Of a stretch of 64,000 nt of DNA, positions 45,070 to 57,200 are shown in pieces. Within the stretch, counting starts at the first letter, position 1. Each line of letters opens with the position of its first letter. The notes under the pieces are model-generated. The model was not told the DNA's origin, made no database searches, and saw nothing but the letters and a program-made list of their open reading frames with translations. Position numbers and translations under genes: made by a program. This DNA is from Morinoia aosen (lineage: Eukaryota; Arthropoda; Malacostraca; Amphipoda; Talitridae). The stretch is from positions 26,902,120 to 26,966,119 of the forward strand of contig CM059568.1 of the NCBI GenBank assembly GCA_030386875.1. Direction: 5' to 3'.

Positions 45070-47134
45070 GTGAGTTATAATGCGACATTACAGAAAGCGG
45101 AGTATAAGAGGTAGGCAGAGTACTGTTGAAGAAAAGTAAACACCAATTAATATTGAACACTCAAAAAGACACTGATCGAAGATTGACATTTTCGTGATTT
45201 GAATGTCTTTCAGCGTTATTCTTTAAAATGCTACTGTGAGGCTTATCATACCTATGCTGAGATTTAAAAAAGAAACGCCGTTTCTATCAGAAGACTTTCG
45301 TTTGTCTAAACTAAATAAAGTATGAAAAGCACGAAAGTAAAAAATAGACTTAAAAATCGGAACATCAATTTCCTAGCTTCTATAAATATGAAATCACCAA
45401 TGCACATCCTCAAAAGTTCAAAAGAAAAGATTTAACTCAATAAATTTAAACGTGTCGGGCTTGAAGGAATAAAACATCCGTTTTTCGTGATTAAAAACTG
45501 TTGAACTGATTAACGAAAATACCACCGTAAGGGAGGAAAACTGAGAACACCATCGCTTAATTAAGTAAAGTTCACAATCGTTTGTTTGTGTGAGTACAAA
45601 AACACTCGAACATCCACGTCTCAAGAAACACGAAAACAAGGAAACATTAAAGAAGACCCGCCTTCAACACCAAAGCCGTCGCAGTTGTCCACGAGCATCT
45701 ACGATCGCATAGTTTCACTCGAAATAATAACCAACGTTCAAAGAATATTAGTGCAAATAGAAAAAGGTCTTATTACATGCAACGTCACCTCTGAGTCATT
45801 TCATTCAATGTGCAAAAGTGTAGCAAACACAACCGTTACGGAATATGCCAGGTTTAATTAATTAAGACTTCTCGAAGCATCGTGAGTCGTGCTAGCGTGT
45901 GTCATTCATATAGACTTGCTACTGGGTTCACCGATGTAACTTACAACATTGAAGTGCTCAATACGCACGATTAGGATTAAGAGAGCGACATCAGCCCGAA
46001 ATAATTAAGAGAGCGACATCAGCCCCCTTCAAAATGTGAGAGAATGCAAGTCACAAAAAAATTATTTATGAAGTGCAGATGGGTCGTCCAAAAACACAGC
46101 GTTGCTCACACGTCTAAAACGAAAATATTTTAAATTAAATCAGTATATTTATATTGCATACAATAAAATTCATCGTAATCTTTGAGCTCGATCATAATAG
46201 CCACATTACAAATATCAATAGCGAGAGTACGATATGGTTCAATACGTGCGGCTCAAATGTTGTCTTTAGCTTTTCCTTTCATATTTTCTACCGCACAGAT
46301 CAACGTAATAAATTGAGAGAGAATCAGCGAGAAAGTTAAAGGGGGAAAAATAGAACGAGGGGATATTGCACCCTATGTTAAAAATTAAATTATAAGCTCT
46401 CAATGGTAATACTTACGCGTAAAATTCTCTGAATCTGGAAGTTGAATTCTGCACTGGATTTTTATAACCTTTTGAATCGAGCTATTTCTTTATTAGATCT
46501 TCTATAACAAAATTGCGCAATGAGTTTCCTGTAAATTTCTATTTTGAAACCGACACTATTGCCTTCAAGCGTTTTCAAATAGTTTATTTCACTCTCCATG
46601 TTTATTGTTTATTTGTCACTTTACAGATTGTCTTTTTTCTTCTGAAATTTCTGCGTCACTCTTTTTGTACGAAAAATTACAGTAGCTAAGAGAAGTTGAA
46701 CCTCACACTAAGGCAGCTTTAACGATACTAGACATTAAATGCTATCACGAACATGTGACCGACCGCTCTCACACCTAAACAGTGTGAGTGTGAGTGCGAC
46801 GTAAGCACAGGTCTTCTTATGTCATGATCACAACATACCATAACGATGGTAAACACTGCCCTGCCATTAGATGAAGGCAGTATATCCAAGTTAGAGTCAT
46901 GGAGTTGGAGTAGCTGGAGTCACATGTTATACAGTGGAGATGGAGTCAGGGTCGCTTTTTCGAGTGTGGTGGAGTCTGAGGAGGCGATGTCGTTCATTAG
47001 CATGTGGTGAAGCCTAGGTAGGAGTCGCTATGTGATATTAGTGAAATATCAATTTATTACGGTACCTCTATTTTATCCTACCTACCCATATCTGTTTCTT
47101 GCTTGTTAATGAGAATACTGACAGGATGAAAAAG
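45070..47134. other. No gene seen; short tandem duplication
   Basis: TAAGAGAGCGACATCAGCCC occurs twice in tandem near 45977-46025. GGAGTC-type repeats near 46895-47035. No supported frame. Confidence 0.45.
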
Positions 47135-47363
47135 TGGTTGCTCTTATACTGTGAATTGATTTCCATAGAAATCCTGTTAGAAGATTAGAAATGAACTAAT
47201 TTTTACGTTTCCTAAGTCAATAAAATTGAAAACAAAATTATTCTTGTCGAATATTGTGAGCAACAAAACCGTCAGTTCGATATAGCAGGGTGACGGTCAT
47301 TTGCGTTATTGCGATTTTTATCCTATTTTCTTTACTTGTGTTTTCATATATGATTTTTGGGTC

Positions 47364-49639
47364 AAGGAAACTAAATCCTAGAGTCATGAAGATTAATGCT
47401 CTGATAATATTTAGCACTGAACCTTTAATAAGGACGAACTATATATCACATTAGCCAGATTACATTAGCTTGTTGCTTCATACGAGAATTATTGCTATAG
47501 AAAAAAAGATTGATTAATATCAAGTATTGGAAAGTTAATGCTCCGAGTTCCATAACGGGAAAAATTGCTTCAATTTATTAAGATGAATTTCATAACGAGA
47601 TTTGAATGAGAAGATTAAACCACTAAAACTCAGGGCAACAAGATTATGAACTTCTCAGAGCCGGACTTCAGGTAGGCAGGCGGGCGTTGGACTTGCGGTC
47701 TGCGACTGTGCCGTCCTAGGAAGCAAGCCGTGCTCTGTGGAGTTAGTTGCGGTTGGTTATGATACAAAGTAAATATGAGGTTTAATACAGTTATCGTTAT
47801 AGTTTTAAGTTATAAGGTTAGTTATAGTTTTTAAGTTTCTAGTTCCTTGCTATAAGTTATAGTTATTAAGAATGCATGGGGAAACGTAGTCCTAAGTACC
47901 CAGCTCACGGCATGGCAAGTATTTGGTCCTAAACTTACAGTTTACGAACCTCCACAAGTACTCGTGAGCTTCAGGAGGCCAGGAAGCGCAGTCAGGTGAG
48001 TGGACGGTGAGAGGTGCAGGTCAGCAGCAAGGAAGGCGCCTCAGCCTCTCATCTTCTGTCCGCTCGGTCCTCGGAAGAAGGGACGGAGAGCGTAGCGAAG
48101 CTGACGAAAAACCACCGGCGCCCCTGGGCTGGTTGCAGGCAGGTTCCGCACGGTGTTCGAGACGAAGGCTGAGTAGGCTCAAGTTTGTATAAGTAATAAA
48201 GTTGATGGATGATGTTTGCTTAGTGGAGGTTGGAGGCGATCTCAATTGGCATCCAGAAAATATACGAGGTAAGTGCGGCTTGGCTCAAATCGTGTATTCA
48301 TTAGGTTGTATTCAGGATAGTAAACCAAAGTTCAAGAACCAAAGACAAGCCTAGAGCTGGGTTATAGAAAACTTTTTCGTATTGAAGTTATTAGATTTGC
48401 TAAATTATTTGGGACTAAATTACATTTAAAGGTTTGAAGGGCTATTAATGGTTTATTATTAATTACTTATAGTCTTAAAATTAAGTTCATGAACAAGAAA
48501 AGCTTGAAGTTAATGAACGTGAAAACTAATACAGAAACTCCTGTAAATTTACTGTGCAATTGCTACCCCAGTGAAAATGGAAAAGAAAACCAGTTAATTG
48601 ACAATAGAGTTAAAAGATGAAATGTTTAACATTGGTTTTCAAAATATATGAATATTAACATTCTTGGTTGATAATTACACATCGGTATCGTAATACCCAT
48701 GTTAAATGTCGAAACAAACATGCACAAAAAAAATCAATTCCTTTCGTTGTGTAATGTGATTTTAACAGTGCATTGAAATATTAGTAACTGATAAAACATA
48801 ATCTTCGTAACGCATAGTTGTAAAACACTCTCGTTGGGGCGCATTTGTATTGGAATATAAGCAAACGAACACAGGAACCGGTGCTTGCAGGGATAAATGT
48901 TGAGAGTAAATTGGGCAGATATACATAAATTTGCGTCAAAGATTGACATTGAGGAAATTTTTCTTTTCGTTATAAAGTATTGAATTGTTCGCCAAATTAA
49001 CAATGAGCTCGAAGGGAATAAAATGTTTTACCACAAAACAAATTTAGAATATTTACTACCTACGCTGGTAATACTGGCACAAAAGAATTTACTGTTGTTC
49101 GGGGCATGATGATTGTAACGAGAACATTGTACGAGAAGAATTCGGAAAATGAGCTCGTGATAGGCATAATAAAGTAGCCTTCTCGTTCAACCCAGAAAAG
49201 TAGAGAAAGCAAAAGGAAAGGCAGAAACGAGGATTAGGAGTCTTTGATTGGAAGAAATAGTCATTGGTAGAGATTCAACTTTACTTTAGATTTACAACAG
49301 TTTTTGCTTGATTTCGAACAAAACGAATCGTACTAAGTAGAAAAAATAGCAAAAATAGGGGAAGCTCCCTAAGTAAGTAGTTCTTTAGTGCAACTGCAAA
49401 AAAATGAGAACTGTTTATTTTAAACAGAGATGGTACACAACATTATTGTTCTTAAAATATCCTTAAGTTTGGAAAATACACTCATGTGTGATGCACGCAC
49501 ATGAGTATTGTAATACCCATGTCGCTAGTCGAAAAGCATGATGGAGGACAATGTATCTCTTATGCAGCTTAAAAAGAAAACACGATTTCCATCACAATAC
49601 ATATCTAAGAATAGTTTTCGGTTGGTTTTGCCTTGCAGT
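47364..49639. other. No gene recognised; G/C-rich block, possible LTR
   Basis: 47650-48270 is G/C-rich and ends in TATAAGTAATAAAG, a short unique stretch and then CAGAAAATATACGAG|GTAAGT. This could be an LTR with its polyadenylation region and leader, or a first exon with a donor. I find no partner copy or coding region. A frame at 48007-48192 is not supported. Confidence 0.3.
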
Positions 49640-49712
49640 GACCGAGTAGAGAGCGCTTGCGTTCTGCGCTTCCTGCACGGGTTCGAGCCCAGTACGTGGC
49701 AGTTGGTGAGAA
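49640..49712 (+). ncRNA. tRNA-like SINE head remnant
   Basis: GAGTAGAGAGCGCTTGCG followed about 30 bases later by GGGTTCGAGCCC, spaced like the A and B boxes of a tRNA-derived promoter. No closed acceptor stem. Confidence 0.35.
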
Positions 49713-50174
49713 AAACGTTGATACATGCGCCAAATCAGGGCCGTTGCCTGCAGTGTGGTCAATGTCCTCAAGGAATGTTTCGTGAGCACTAAACGAGAGG
49801 AAATAAGGCCTTAATTTAAAGGTCGGGCGTGACTAGGGTCCTGGGTAGCCCCTATCACGTACACTCCCTGTAAAGTATCATGTCAATGATGCTCAGCCAC
49901 CCTCTACTTACTATGAAGAGAAAAAAGGCTCGGTATATACATAATAATTTTTGGTGCACACTGGCAGTGAAATCCGAGCTTTGTGATTTGGGGTATAAGT
50001 AATTTGTTCAAAGTAAAACGGGGTGGGTCGAAATAATTCTGCGTCTACGGCAGCGACGTTGGCATTCAGAAATATATTTTCATTACTATGTATGAACTGG
50101 TTTTGCTATGAGGGACACGGAGAGAATTTTTTACATAATGCGACGGAATTATGACATTTCCATGCAATTATAAT

Positions 50175-51405
50175 TAGAGCTGTGCCAATATGCACATGCA
50201 TAAATGGACGCGTATATGAAATCGTCAGCGCGGCTTCAGGATAGATATATTGCGATTGCGGAGTGTCGTATGCACAGTACTCGCATTTATATGCAAGCAA
50301 TATGCAACTAAGTCTTACACATTCACTGCTGAATGAAGGACTTAAGTTAGTTGGAGCTTGTGCGATATTCCAAATATTGAACCGTAAAGTAATGATTCTT
50401 TACGATAGTCTTCAATATTTAAAATATCATGGATTTGCTGCTAATGAAGAAAACATGAAAATATTCACTGGATTCCAAAGTAAAACAAGGCTTGACGTAT
50501 GTGGCTACGTTGGATAGCCATCCAAAAATGGCCGGGCAGCGATGGGATTCGAACCCACTACACCTTCACGGAAGGGAATTTCAGTAGTCATAGCGAGCTA
50601 CTAGCTTTCTGTGATTTTATCGTAGATGGAAGTGGGTGTTTTGGTTAACTTTATGCTGAATCAAAAGGACTATCTTCGTTACTGATAACTATGAAGTCTC
50701 AGCCGATATTTGGACAATAACAGTGTACACTGTTATTAGGTTTCATGATAAACGAACAGTTTTCCTGCAATAAGTGTTATATAGATTTCACTATATTATA
50801 ATCACTATAATGATGCAAACTTTGGGAATTCGGTGGATGTCCGGAATTGTAGGGATTACTTTGTTGAGTTCCTCCTCATTTGTCAATGAAAAGGCAGAGC
50901 ACAACAGAGGTATTTATTATTACTTCACTCAATGCATATGTTTCGGAATTTGATACAAATTTCACAGTTGAAAATTTCACTTGAACACTTTTGTAAGTAT
51001 AGGTAGGCCTATGTGTAGAAGAGAACAAGAAAACTATCACTAGATGTACAAAAACTATCACACTATGCAATCCTGAAAAAACTTCAAACTTCATTAAATT
51101 CAGTTCGGACACCTCTATTGTATTTTATTGATGAACCATATTTAACAACTGAAGAACAGGTCAAGAAGGTAACCTGGGGATCAGGTACTGACGACAGTGC
51201 ACCGGTTAAAACTTGTGATGTTGCCTGCAACTGAGAGTATGTATGTATGCGAGAGGTGCCATCAATGTACAAAATTTCTGGATTAAGGAACAAATTTGCA
51301 GTTTTACATTAAAAACAGGACAATCAAATTGCAGCACTCGCATGACACCATATGTGCTATGATATTGTGCATATGCAAAAAGCACTTTGCATATTACATC
51401 TGTTA
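50175..51405 (-). repeat. GCATAT-rich interspersed repeat, copy 2 (inverted)
   Basis: Inverted relative to 34579-35585, with the same internal order. The start AGAGCTGTGCCAATATGCA is present in plus orientation at 50175, so the family has inverted ends. The far end is cut by the Penelope-like element at about 51410. Confidence 0.65.
50532..50613 (-). ncRNA. tRNA-like module inside repeat copy 2
   Basis: Minus strand has GTAGCTCGCTATGAC (A-box-like), a CCTTC-GAAGG hairpin and GGGTTCGAATCCC (B box), ending CATCGCTGCC. Better preserved than the copy at 35256. Confidence 0.45.
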
Positions 51406-51553
51406 CAGGAAAATCATAATTCTTCAGACGGATGTTCATCAGGAACTTGAAAACGAAGAACACAGCACGTAGTGAAATCATTTTAATTTTACTTCTTTCT
51501 TTACACACCTAATCTATAAAAGTGAAGAAACTAAAAACTAGTAGTCCTATTTT

Positions 51554-51590
51554 CTTAAACGTTTCGGAGTCCAGCTCCATCATCAGTAAG
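51554..51590 (-). ncRNA. Hammerhead ribozyme at Penelope end
   Basis: Minus-strand CTGATGA, stem II GGAG/CTCC (one extra T), GAAA, ACGT, triplet GTT, and a perfect four-base stem I CTTA (51587-51590) with TAAG (51554-51557). The plus-strand counterpart at 51832-51872 has lost the CTGATGA half (it reads CTGGTCT). Confidence 0.65.
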
Positions 51591-51907
51591 TCACATCTGA
51601 AATTTACAATGAGAATGGTTAAAAATGCTATGATATTTACAAGTTTTTTTATCTCATACCCTACAAGTAATTAAACTAAATATAAATTTGCAAAGGGAAT
51701 GAACTGGTGGCATTATTAAGGACCGGTTTGTCTTTTGCTATGTACAAAGATACTAAAATTCTCAAATCCAAATCATTAGAAGCAGAACATAAAATTTTGA
51801 AATCATCTTCAGACACACAGGCACTGCCTGGTCTTTCGGAGCTGGACTCCGAAACGTTTAAGAAAATAGGACTACTAGTTTTTAGTTTCTTCACTTTTAT
51901 AGATTAG

Positions 51908-54257
51908 GTGTGTAAAGAAAGAAGTAAAATTAAAATCATTTCACTACGTGCTGTGTTCTTCGTTTTCAAGTTCCTGATGAACATCCGTCTGAAGAATTAT
52001 GATTTTCCTGAATATTTGAAAAATAAATATGGCGAAGATGGTTTCAAGTGTTTTCGCACGTACTGTGATTTATCCCGTAAACTAGTGAAGGCCTCTCTTG
52101 ACGCTAAATTTTTGACAACCTGCAAATCCTATGGTGTAGTTCCGAAGTTTCTACGCTTTAAACTTTATAGAAAATCACTTCATTCCTCGCATTTCTATAA
52201 GGCGTGGCAGAAGAAGTTGTTAATCAACGAGTTGAATCAAAAGAATAGTTCAGTGAAGTACTTGACAGCGAAGGTGGTGTCCGCAAGTGCTGAGGTCGGG
52301 GCTTTTTTCTCGTGTTTTGATGCTTTTTGCATTCGTGGTTTTCGACGGTCGCAGGACGAGTCTTTCAAGAGAACCACTCTTGAGACGCACAGGAGGAAGC
52401 TCGAGAGCCTTGGTGTTAATGGTGATATTTGCCCATGTGATCCGGGCCAAGTGATTTTTAACTACAGTGCAATAACCTTACCTTCACGTACAAAGTTTTT
52501 ATTAGCTTTTGGTTTAGACTTCTGTGTACCTGTTTTTAAGTTAGACTTTTACAAATATTTTTTATCATTTGAAAAATTAGTTAACGCTAGTAAGAAGTTA
52601 GGTTGCTCAGACCGTTCAGGCTTTCTGCAGGAGCTACGAGCATTAGTATTTCGTAGTTTCTATAATTTTAAGCCTCACAAGATTTTCTCAGCAATATTTG
52701 AGAAGCGGGATTTCGTTGCTCTCAGGGAATTAGGCCGAAATAAATCTATTCTGATTTGCAAGCCTGATAAGGGCAGGGGAATTGTCATTCTCGACACGAA
52801 CATTTACAAGTCTAAAATGGAGACATTAGTTTCTGATGAGTCTAAATTTCAAATTATATCAGACCCCTGGGAAAAAGCGGTCATTCAAATTGAAGATAAA
52901 ATAAATAATTTTTTGCGAAAATTGAAAAATATTAAGGTTTTGTCGAGTGAGGTTTATTCTAAGCTCTACGTGTCTGGTTCTTCTCCCGGAATTTTGTATG
53001 GTCTACCAAAGATACACAAACCTGATTTTGTTTCTAAATTTCAGTTTCGGCCAATCTTCGCTGCATGTAATACTCCTAGTTTCAATTTAGAAAAATTTTT
53101 AGTCCCTGTATTGAATCCTCTAACGAAGAATAACTATACGCTTGAAAATTCGTCTCATTTTGTAAAGGACATTACTTCTATTCAAAACTCTGATAAATAC
53201 GTTATGGCCTCATTTGACGTGGAAAATTTATTCACTAATATACCATTGGCTGAAACCATCAATATTATTCTAAATGCCTTGTTCCAAAAGTCTAGTGATG
53301 TAATTTTAGGACTAGGTAAAAATTACTTTAAGACTCTGTTGGAACTGTCTGTGATGAATTCGATTTTTATTTTTGCCGGAAAACTGTACAAGCAGGTTGA
53401 GGGTTTGGGTATGGGACTCCCCTTGGGACAAACGTTTGCAAACATTTTCATGTGCTACTGGGAGGAGATATGGCTCAGAGATTGCCCTTTGCATTTTAAA
53501 CCTCACTTTTATCGACGGTATGTAGATGACACTTTTCTTTTGTTCCGTGACCCTAGCCATGTTCCTTTATTTCTTAAGTACTTGAATTCTAAACATCCCG
53601 CTATTAAATTTACCAGTGAAGTGGAGAGATATAATAGTTTGGCTTTTTTGGATTCTAAGATCACTAAAATGGACAATAGTTTCAAGTCATCAGTTTATCG
53701 CAAAGAAACATTTACTGGTCTGGGCTTGAGTTTTTTTAGCTTCTGTAGTTACAAATTCAAAATTAATGCAACTAAAACCTTATTACACCGCGCATACAAT
53801 ATCTGTTCAAATTTTAATGACCTGCATGTCGAATTTACTAAGCTGCAGTCTTTCTTCTCAAATAATGGTTATCCCTCGGCTATTGTCAACAGTCATATCA
53901 GAAGATTTTTAGACAAGAAATATTTAGATTCCATTTCCACCGCTGATCCATTAGAACCTCTTTATTGCGTTTTTCCTTACTTGGGTTGCTTTTCTGATAA
54001 AATGTCACGAGAACTGGAAGTGCTCTTCAAACGCTATTTTTCGGCAGCACATCTTCGCCTTATATTTGTTAATTCTCATAAAATTGGTTCGTTTTTTCGT
54101 TACAAAGATGTTATACCTAAGCGAATGCGGGCGTCCCTTGTGTACAAGTTTAGTTGTGTACAATGTACATCGGGCTATGTCGGAATGACGACATTGCCAT
54201 TTTACGTGAGGATTGCCCAGCATCGTGGTGTGAGCTTTAGAACGGGGAATCGACTTA
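51908..54257 (+). pseudogene. Penelope-like RT and GIY-YIG protein, 3' truncated
   Basis: About 783 codons belong to the element; the nominal frame runs to 54331 but its last 24 codons are Harbinger sequence. The N-terminal helical domain is followed by the reverse transcriptase: GILYGLPKIHKP with FRPI, ASFDVENLFTNIP (catalytic Asp near residue 437), GMGLPLGQTFANIF and YVDDTF (near 538). After a linker come FFRYKDVIPKRMRAS and the start of the GIY-YIG endonuclease (YKFSCVQCTSGYVGMTT, near residue 745, then RIAQHRG). The Cys-x2-Cys before GYVG is typical of this clade. The endonuclease lacks its C-terminal catalytic Glu because of the insertion. RT and endonuclease together copy RNA at nicked sites or chromosome ends. 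Confidence 0.92.
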
Positions 54258-57200
54258 AGGCCCGTCCACACTATCAATCTTTCGCCCGAAGTTCGTGTTT
54301 TTCGGCAGTCCGCGAACACGAACACAGATGAAAAGTTCGCAGATTTGGGTGTGTTTGTGTTTTCCATCGTGTTGGAAAACACGAACACGAACTTTCCATC
54401 AAACAGCGAACACTCGCTTGTTTATGTATTGTGGTAGGTGGTTCTGCTGCGAGTGAATAATTTGTTTTTTTCCTATTTTATCGATTTAATTATGTTTTTG
54501 GTGCAAATTTAGTTGATTGTAGGGTGGCACGGACATTTGCTTACCAAAATGAACTTCGTTACGGGGTTATTTCATTTTATTCAGATATGGCTGAGTATGT
54601 AAGTAGGTTTGGATTTAATTGATGTGAATGTAATTGAAATATTACCTCTCTGAAATGAAACTGATCATGCATAAAATTATCAAAGTTTAGTGATTTTGAT
54701 ATCTAAATAAAGTTTTGGAAATATTTTAGTAGTATTTCACCAATGGTAGCTACTTGTATGATGATAGAATTACCACAAAAATTCATTTGCACAAAATGTG
54801 GCCTCTATTTATTATATTTCTTGGTAAAAAAAATTTTTTTCAATAAAATACTGTATTTCTCTTATACCCTGATGCTTACACTAAAATCAAGTCCTCAGAT
54901 TAGAAATTATATTATAAAAGAATTATCAGGAAGAAATATGCAATCTTTTACAAACTTATAGCAGTAGTTTTAAATGAGCATAATTGCAACTTATTTCAAA
55001 AACTTATCTGCCCTGTTGACCCAATTATAGTAGGTAAAAAAGTTATAGGCCTAGCTGTATGTAGAGTCATTAACATATATGTTTAGAGTTTAAATATTTT
55101 TTATGAAAAAGCATTGGTAAACTCCTCTCATTTATGTTTCTCTTTGCATTTCTAAAAACTGCATGCTGGGACTTGTTAGGCTTCTAAAAATTTTAACTGC
55201 TTTTGCTTGTGGATCCAAAAGTGAATTTCTTTAATTTAAGCTTTTTCTAAAATTATGATAATAGCTAATTCTATTTAAATCTTGCTTAAAATCTTTTACT
55301 TTGGGTAATATATTGTTTTCCTTTGTTATATCATGAATGTGGCCCTATGAAAAGTTGAATAAATCAGCTGTTCTAAACTATTATGCCTCAAATTTAATTC
55401 AAAAGAATTCTGTTATCTATCTACAAAAGTAAATTCATCCAACATTGCATTCTTAATGGTAAAGTGTATGCTGTAGTATAAGCATCAATTATCATTATAT
55501 TGAATAGATGTATGTTTGTGTAAACTTTGCTGTAACAGTAACAATTAACATTTAGGGCTGTTTCTTAACTGTCATGTGTCATAGGCACAGTCTGTGAAAT
55601 TAAACCAAATGTTTTACCCCTTTTTGTGTATTTTTCAGATAGTTTTCAAACATTTGGCTATTTTGCATAAAAGACGTTTGTGTAGAAGAATCACTTATAG
55701 AAAAAATTATTTAAATGAAACCTAAGGCAGTTTTCTTGCCCCTGTAGTGCTTCTGAGCATTTCTTGAGCAGTGTTGACTCAATGTCATTAGGTGTCTCTA
55801 CTATGGAACTGCAGAGCTGGGTCTTCAGAATCTTCAACAATGGTTAGTATTGCATTACATTGTAAAATTTTCCTTCCTAACTTCATTCATGACTATTGAG
55901 GTTAGTGAGATTTGTATGTATGGAAGCACTATTTAAAGAATATAGTCCATAAGTATTTAGTTTTCATGGCGTATAACAATAAAAAATAAGAAGTGCAAAA
56001 GTGTGAATTAAAATAAATTTTTTCATATATTTCTGAACTGAAATGTTGGTACTTCAACAAGCCTGCATGCTATGCAGGTTGTAAATTGGATACATTTTTT
56101 TTTTCTTAATATTATTTGTTACAAATACTATTGGAAATGATTGTCAACTTTTAACATCCTGTGACAGTTCCAGTGCTTTATATATGGCAGGTTGGGAAGC
56201 CCATTGTCAGGTTGGGAAGCCCATTGCCATCCAAGAAACAATTGAAATCATTGAAGACTGTCCACGGGCCTTCCTCGAATTGGTTACCTTCCCTACAGGT
56301 TGTTACAAAGGCCCTGCCTTCAAGTTCAAGCACATCGGATAAATCCCTACCACCATCACTATGGTCCTTTTCTCTGGTGGTACTCTTCTCCCAACACAAG
56401 TCTCTAAACAGGCTTGTGTTGGGTAAGTTTTTGGTTATACTCTACATGAATTGAATAGTGAAGGTTAAAAATTTCTAAGAGAATAAAGCAGGATGCCCTT
56501 TTTTCATCGTGTTATAATGATTTGGCTATATAATTTTTTGTTGATTATAATTTCACAAAGGAAACTTTTCAACTGATGAACATGAGCCAATCATATTCGT
56601 ATTGTGGGAAAATTTTGTTCCATTAGTATCCTGATGTGCTTAAACAAAATGTACGTAAGTATTCACTTTTGTAGTACCTATGCAAATCAATTGTGTATGA
56701 AGTATTTAAAAAATTTTCCTGCAATGCTTAAAATAATGTTAAGATAATGAAATGAGTGAAGTGCTGGATTGATGAAATTCTAGTCTTTTTGTACCTAGCT
56801 AATGATGTACTTGACCAGTAATTACAAATTATATTTTCATTATGCTACATTATATGCTGGTTATACTTTTGTTATGCCCAGTTATGATTATTTAACAATT
56901 ACAATACCAACGGGTATTTAAACATTGCTTTAATATCTTTTTCAATTAGTCACTGACAAGTCAAATTATCTGTATTACATACGTGGTATATAAATGCCAT
57001 AATTCTAAGACATATTTTTCCATTGAACTAAATGTTCACCAATTTTTTACCAGAATGACACTTATGTTGCAGAATGATGATTTACGCTACATTTGTGTCC
57101 ATACAGGAGACGTATAAATTAAGCACGTCTCTAACTTAATTCAAGCTGAAGTAAACCCTACAATTTGATACCCGAGAATTGGTCAAGGCTGCATTAAAAA

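Larger units (their letters stand above)
36297..47363 (-). mobile_element. MULE-like transposon with long inverted ends
   Basis: 36297-36515 and 47135-47363 are inverted copies of about 220 bp at roughly 85 percent by eye (ACCAAAAATCATATAT, ATAACGCAAATG, CCCTGCTATATCGAA are shared). Long terminal repeats are typical of Mutator-like elements. The left half encodes the transposase/protease fusion; the right half is non-coding and filled with later insertions. A clean 8-10-bp target duplication is not visible. Confidence 0.7.
51410..54257 (+). mobile_element. Penelope-like element with inverted partial copy
   Basis: 51410-51590 is an inverted copy of 51845-52012 and carries the ORF start in minus orientation; 51676-51845 is the 3' end of a minus-strand copy (LDLRILVSLYIAKDKPVLN, the last helix of the GIY-YIG region). 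The plus-strand copy then has the full ORF until a Harbinger-like element cuts it at 54257. Such inverted partial copies are usual for Penelope-like elements. Confidence 0.8.

Noticed and set aside
48007-48192. Small frame in the G/C-rich block
   Set aside because: No family, no conserved start context; an LTR or untranslated first exon explains the composition as well.
50532-50613. Functional tRNA gene
   Set aside because: B box and one hairpin are present but the acceptor stem does not close and the module is part of a repeat.
54258-54331. Last 24 codons of the Penelope frame
   Set aside because: They lie inside the Harbinger-like terminus and are read by chance.
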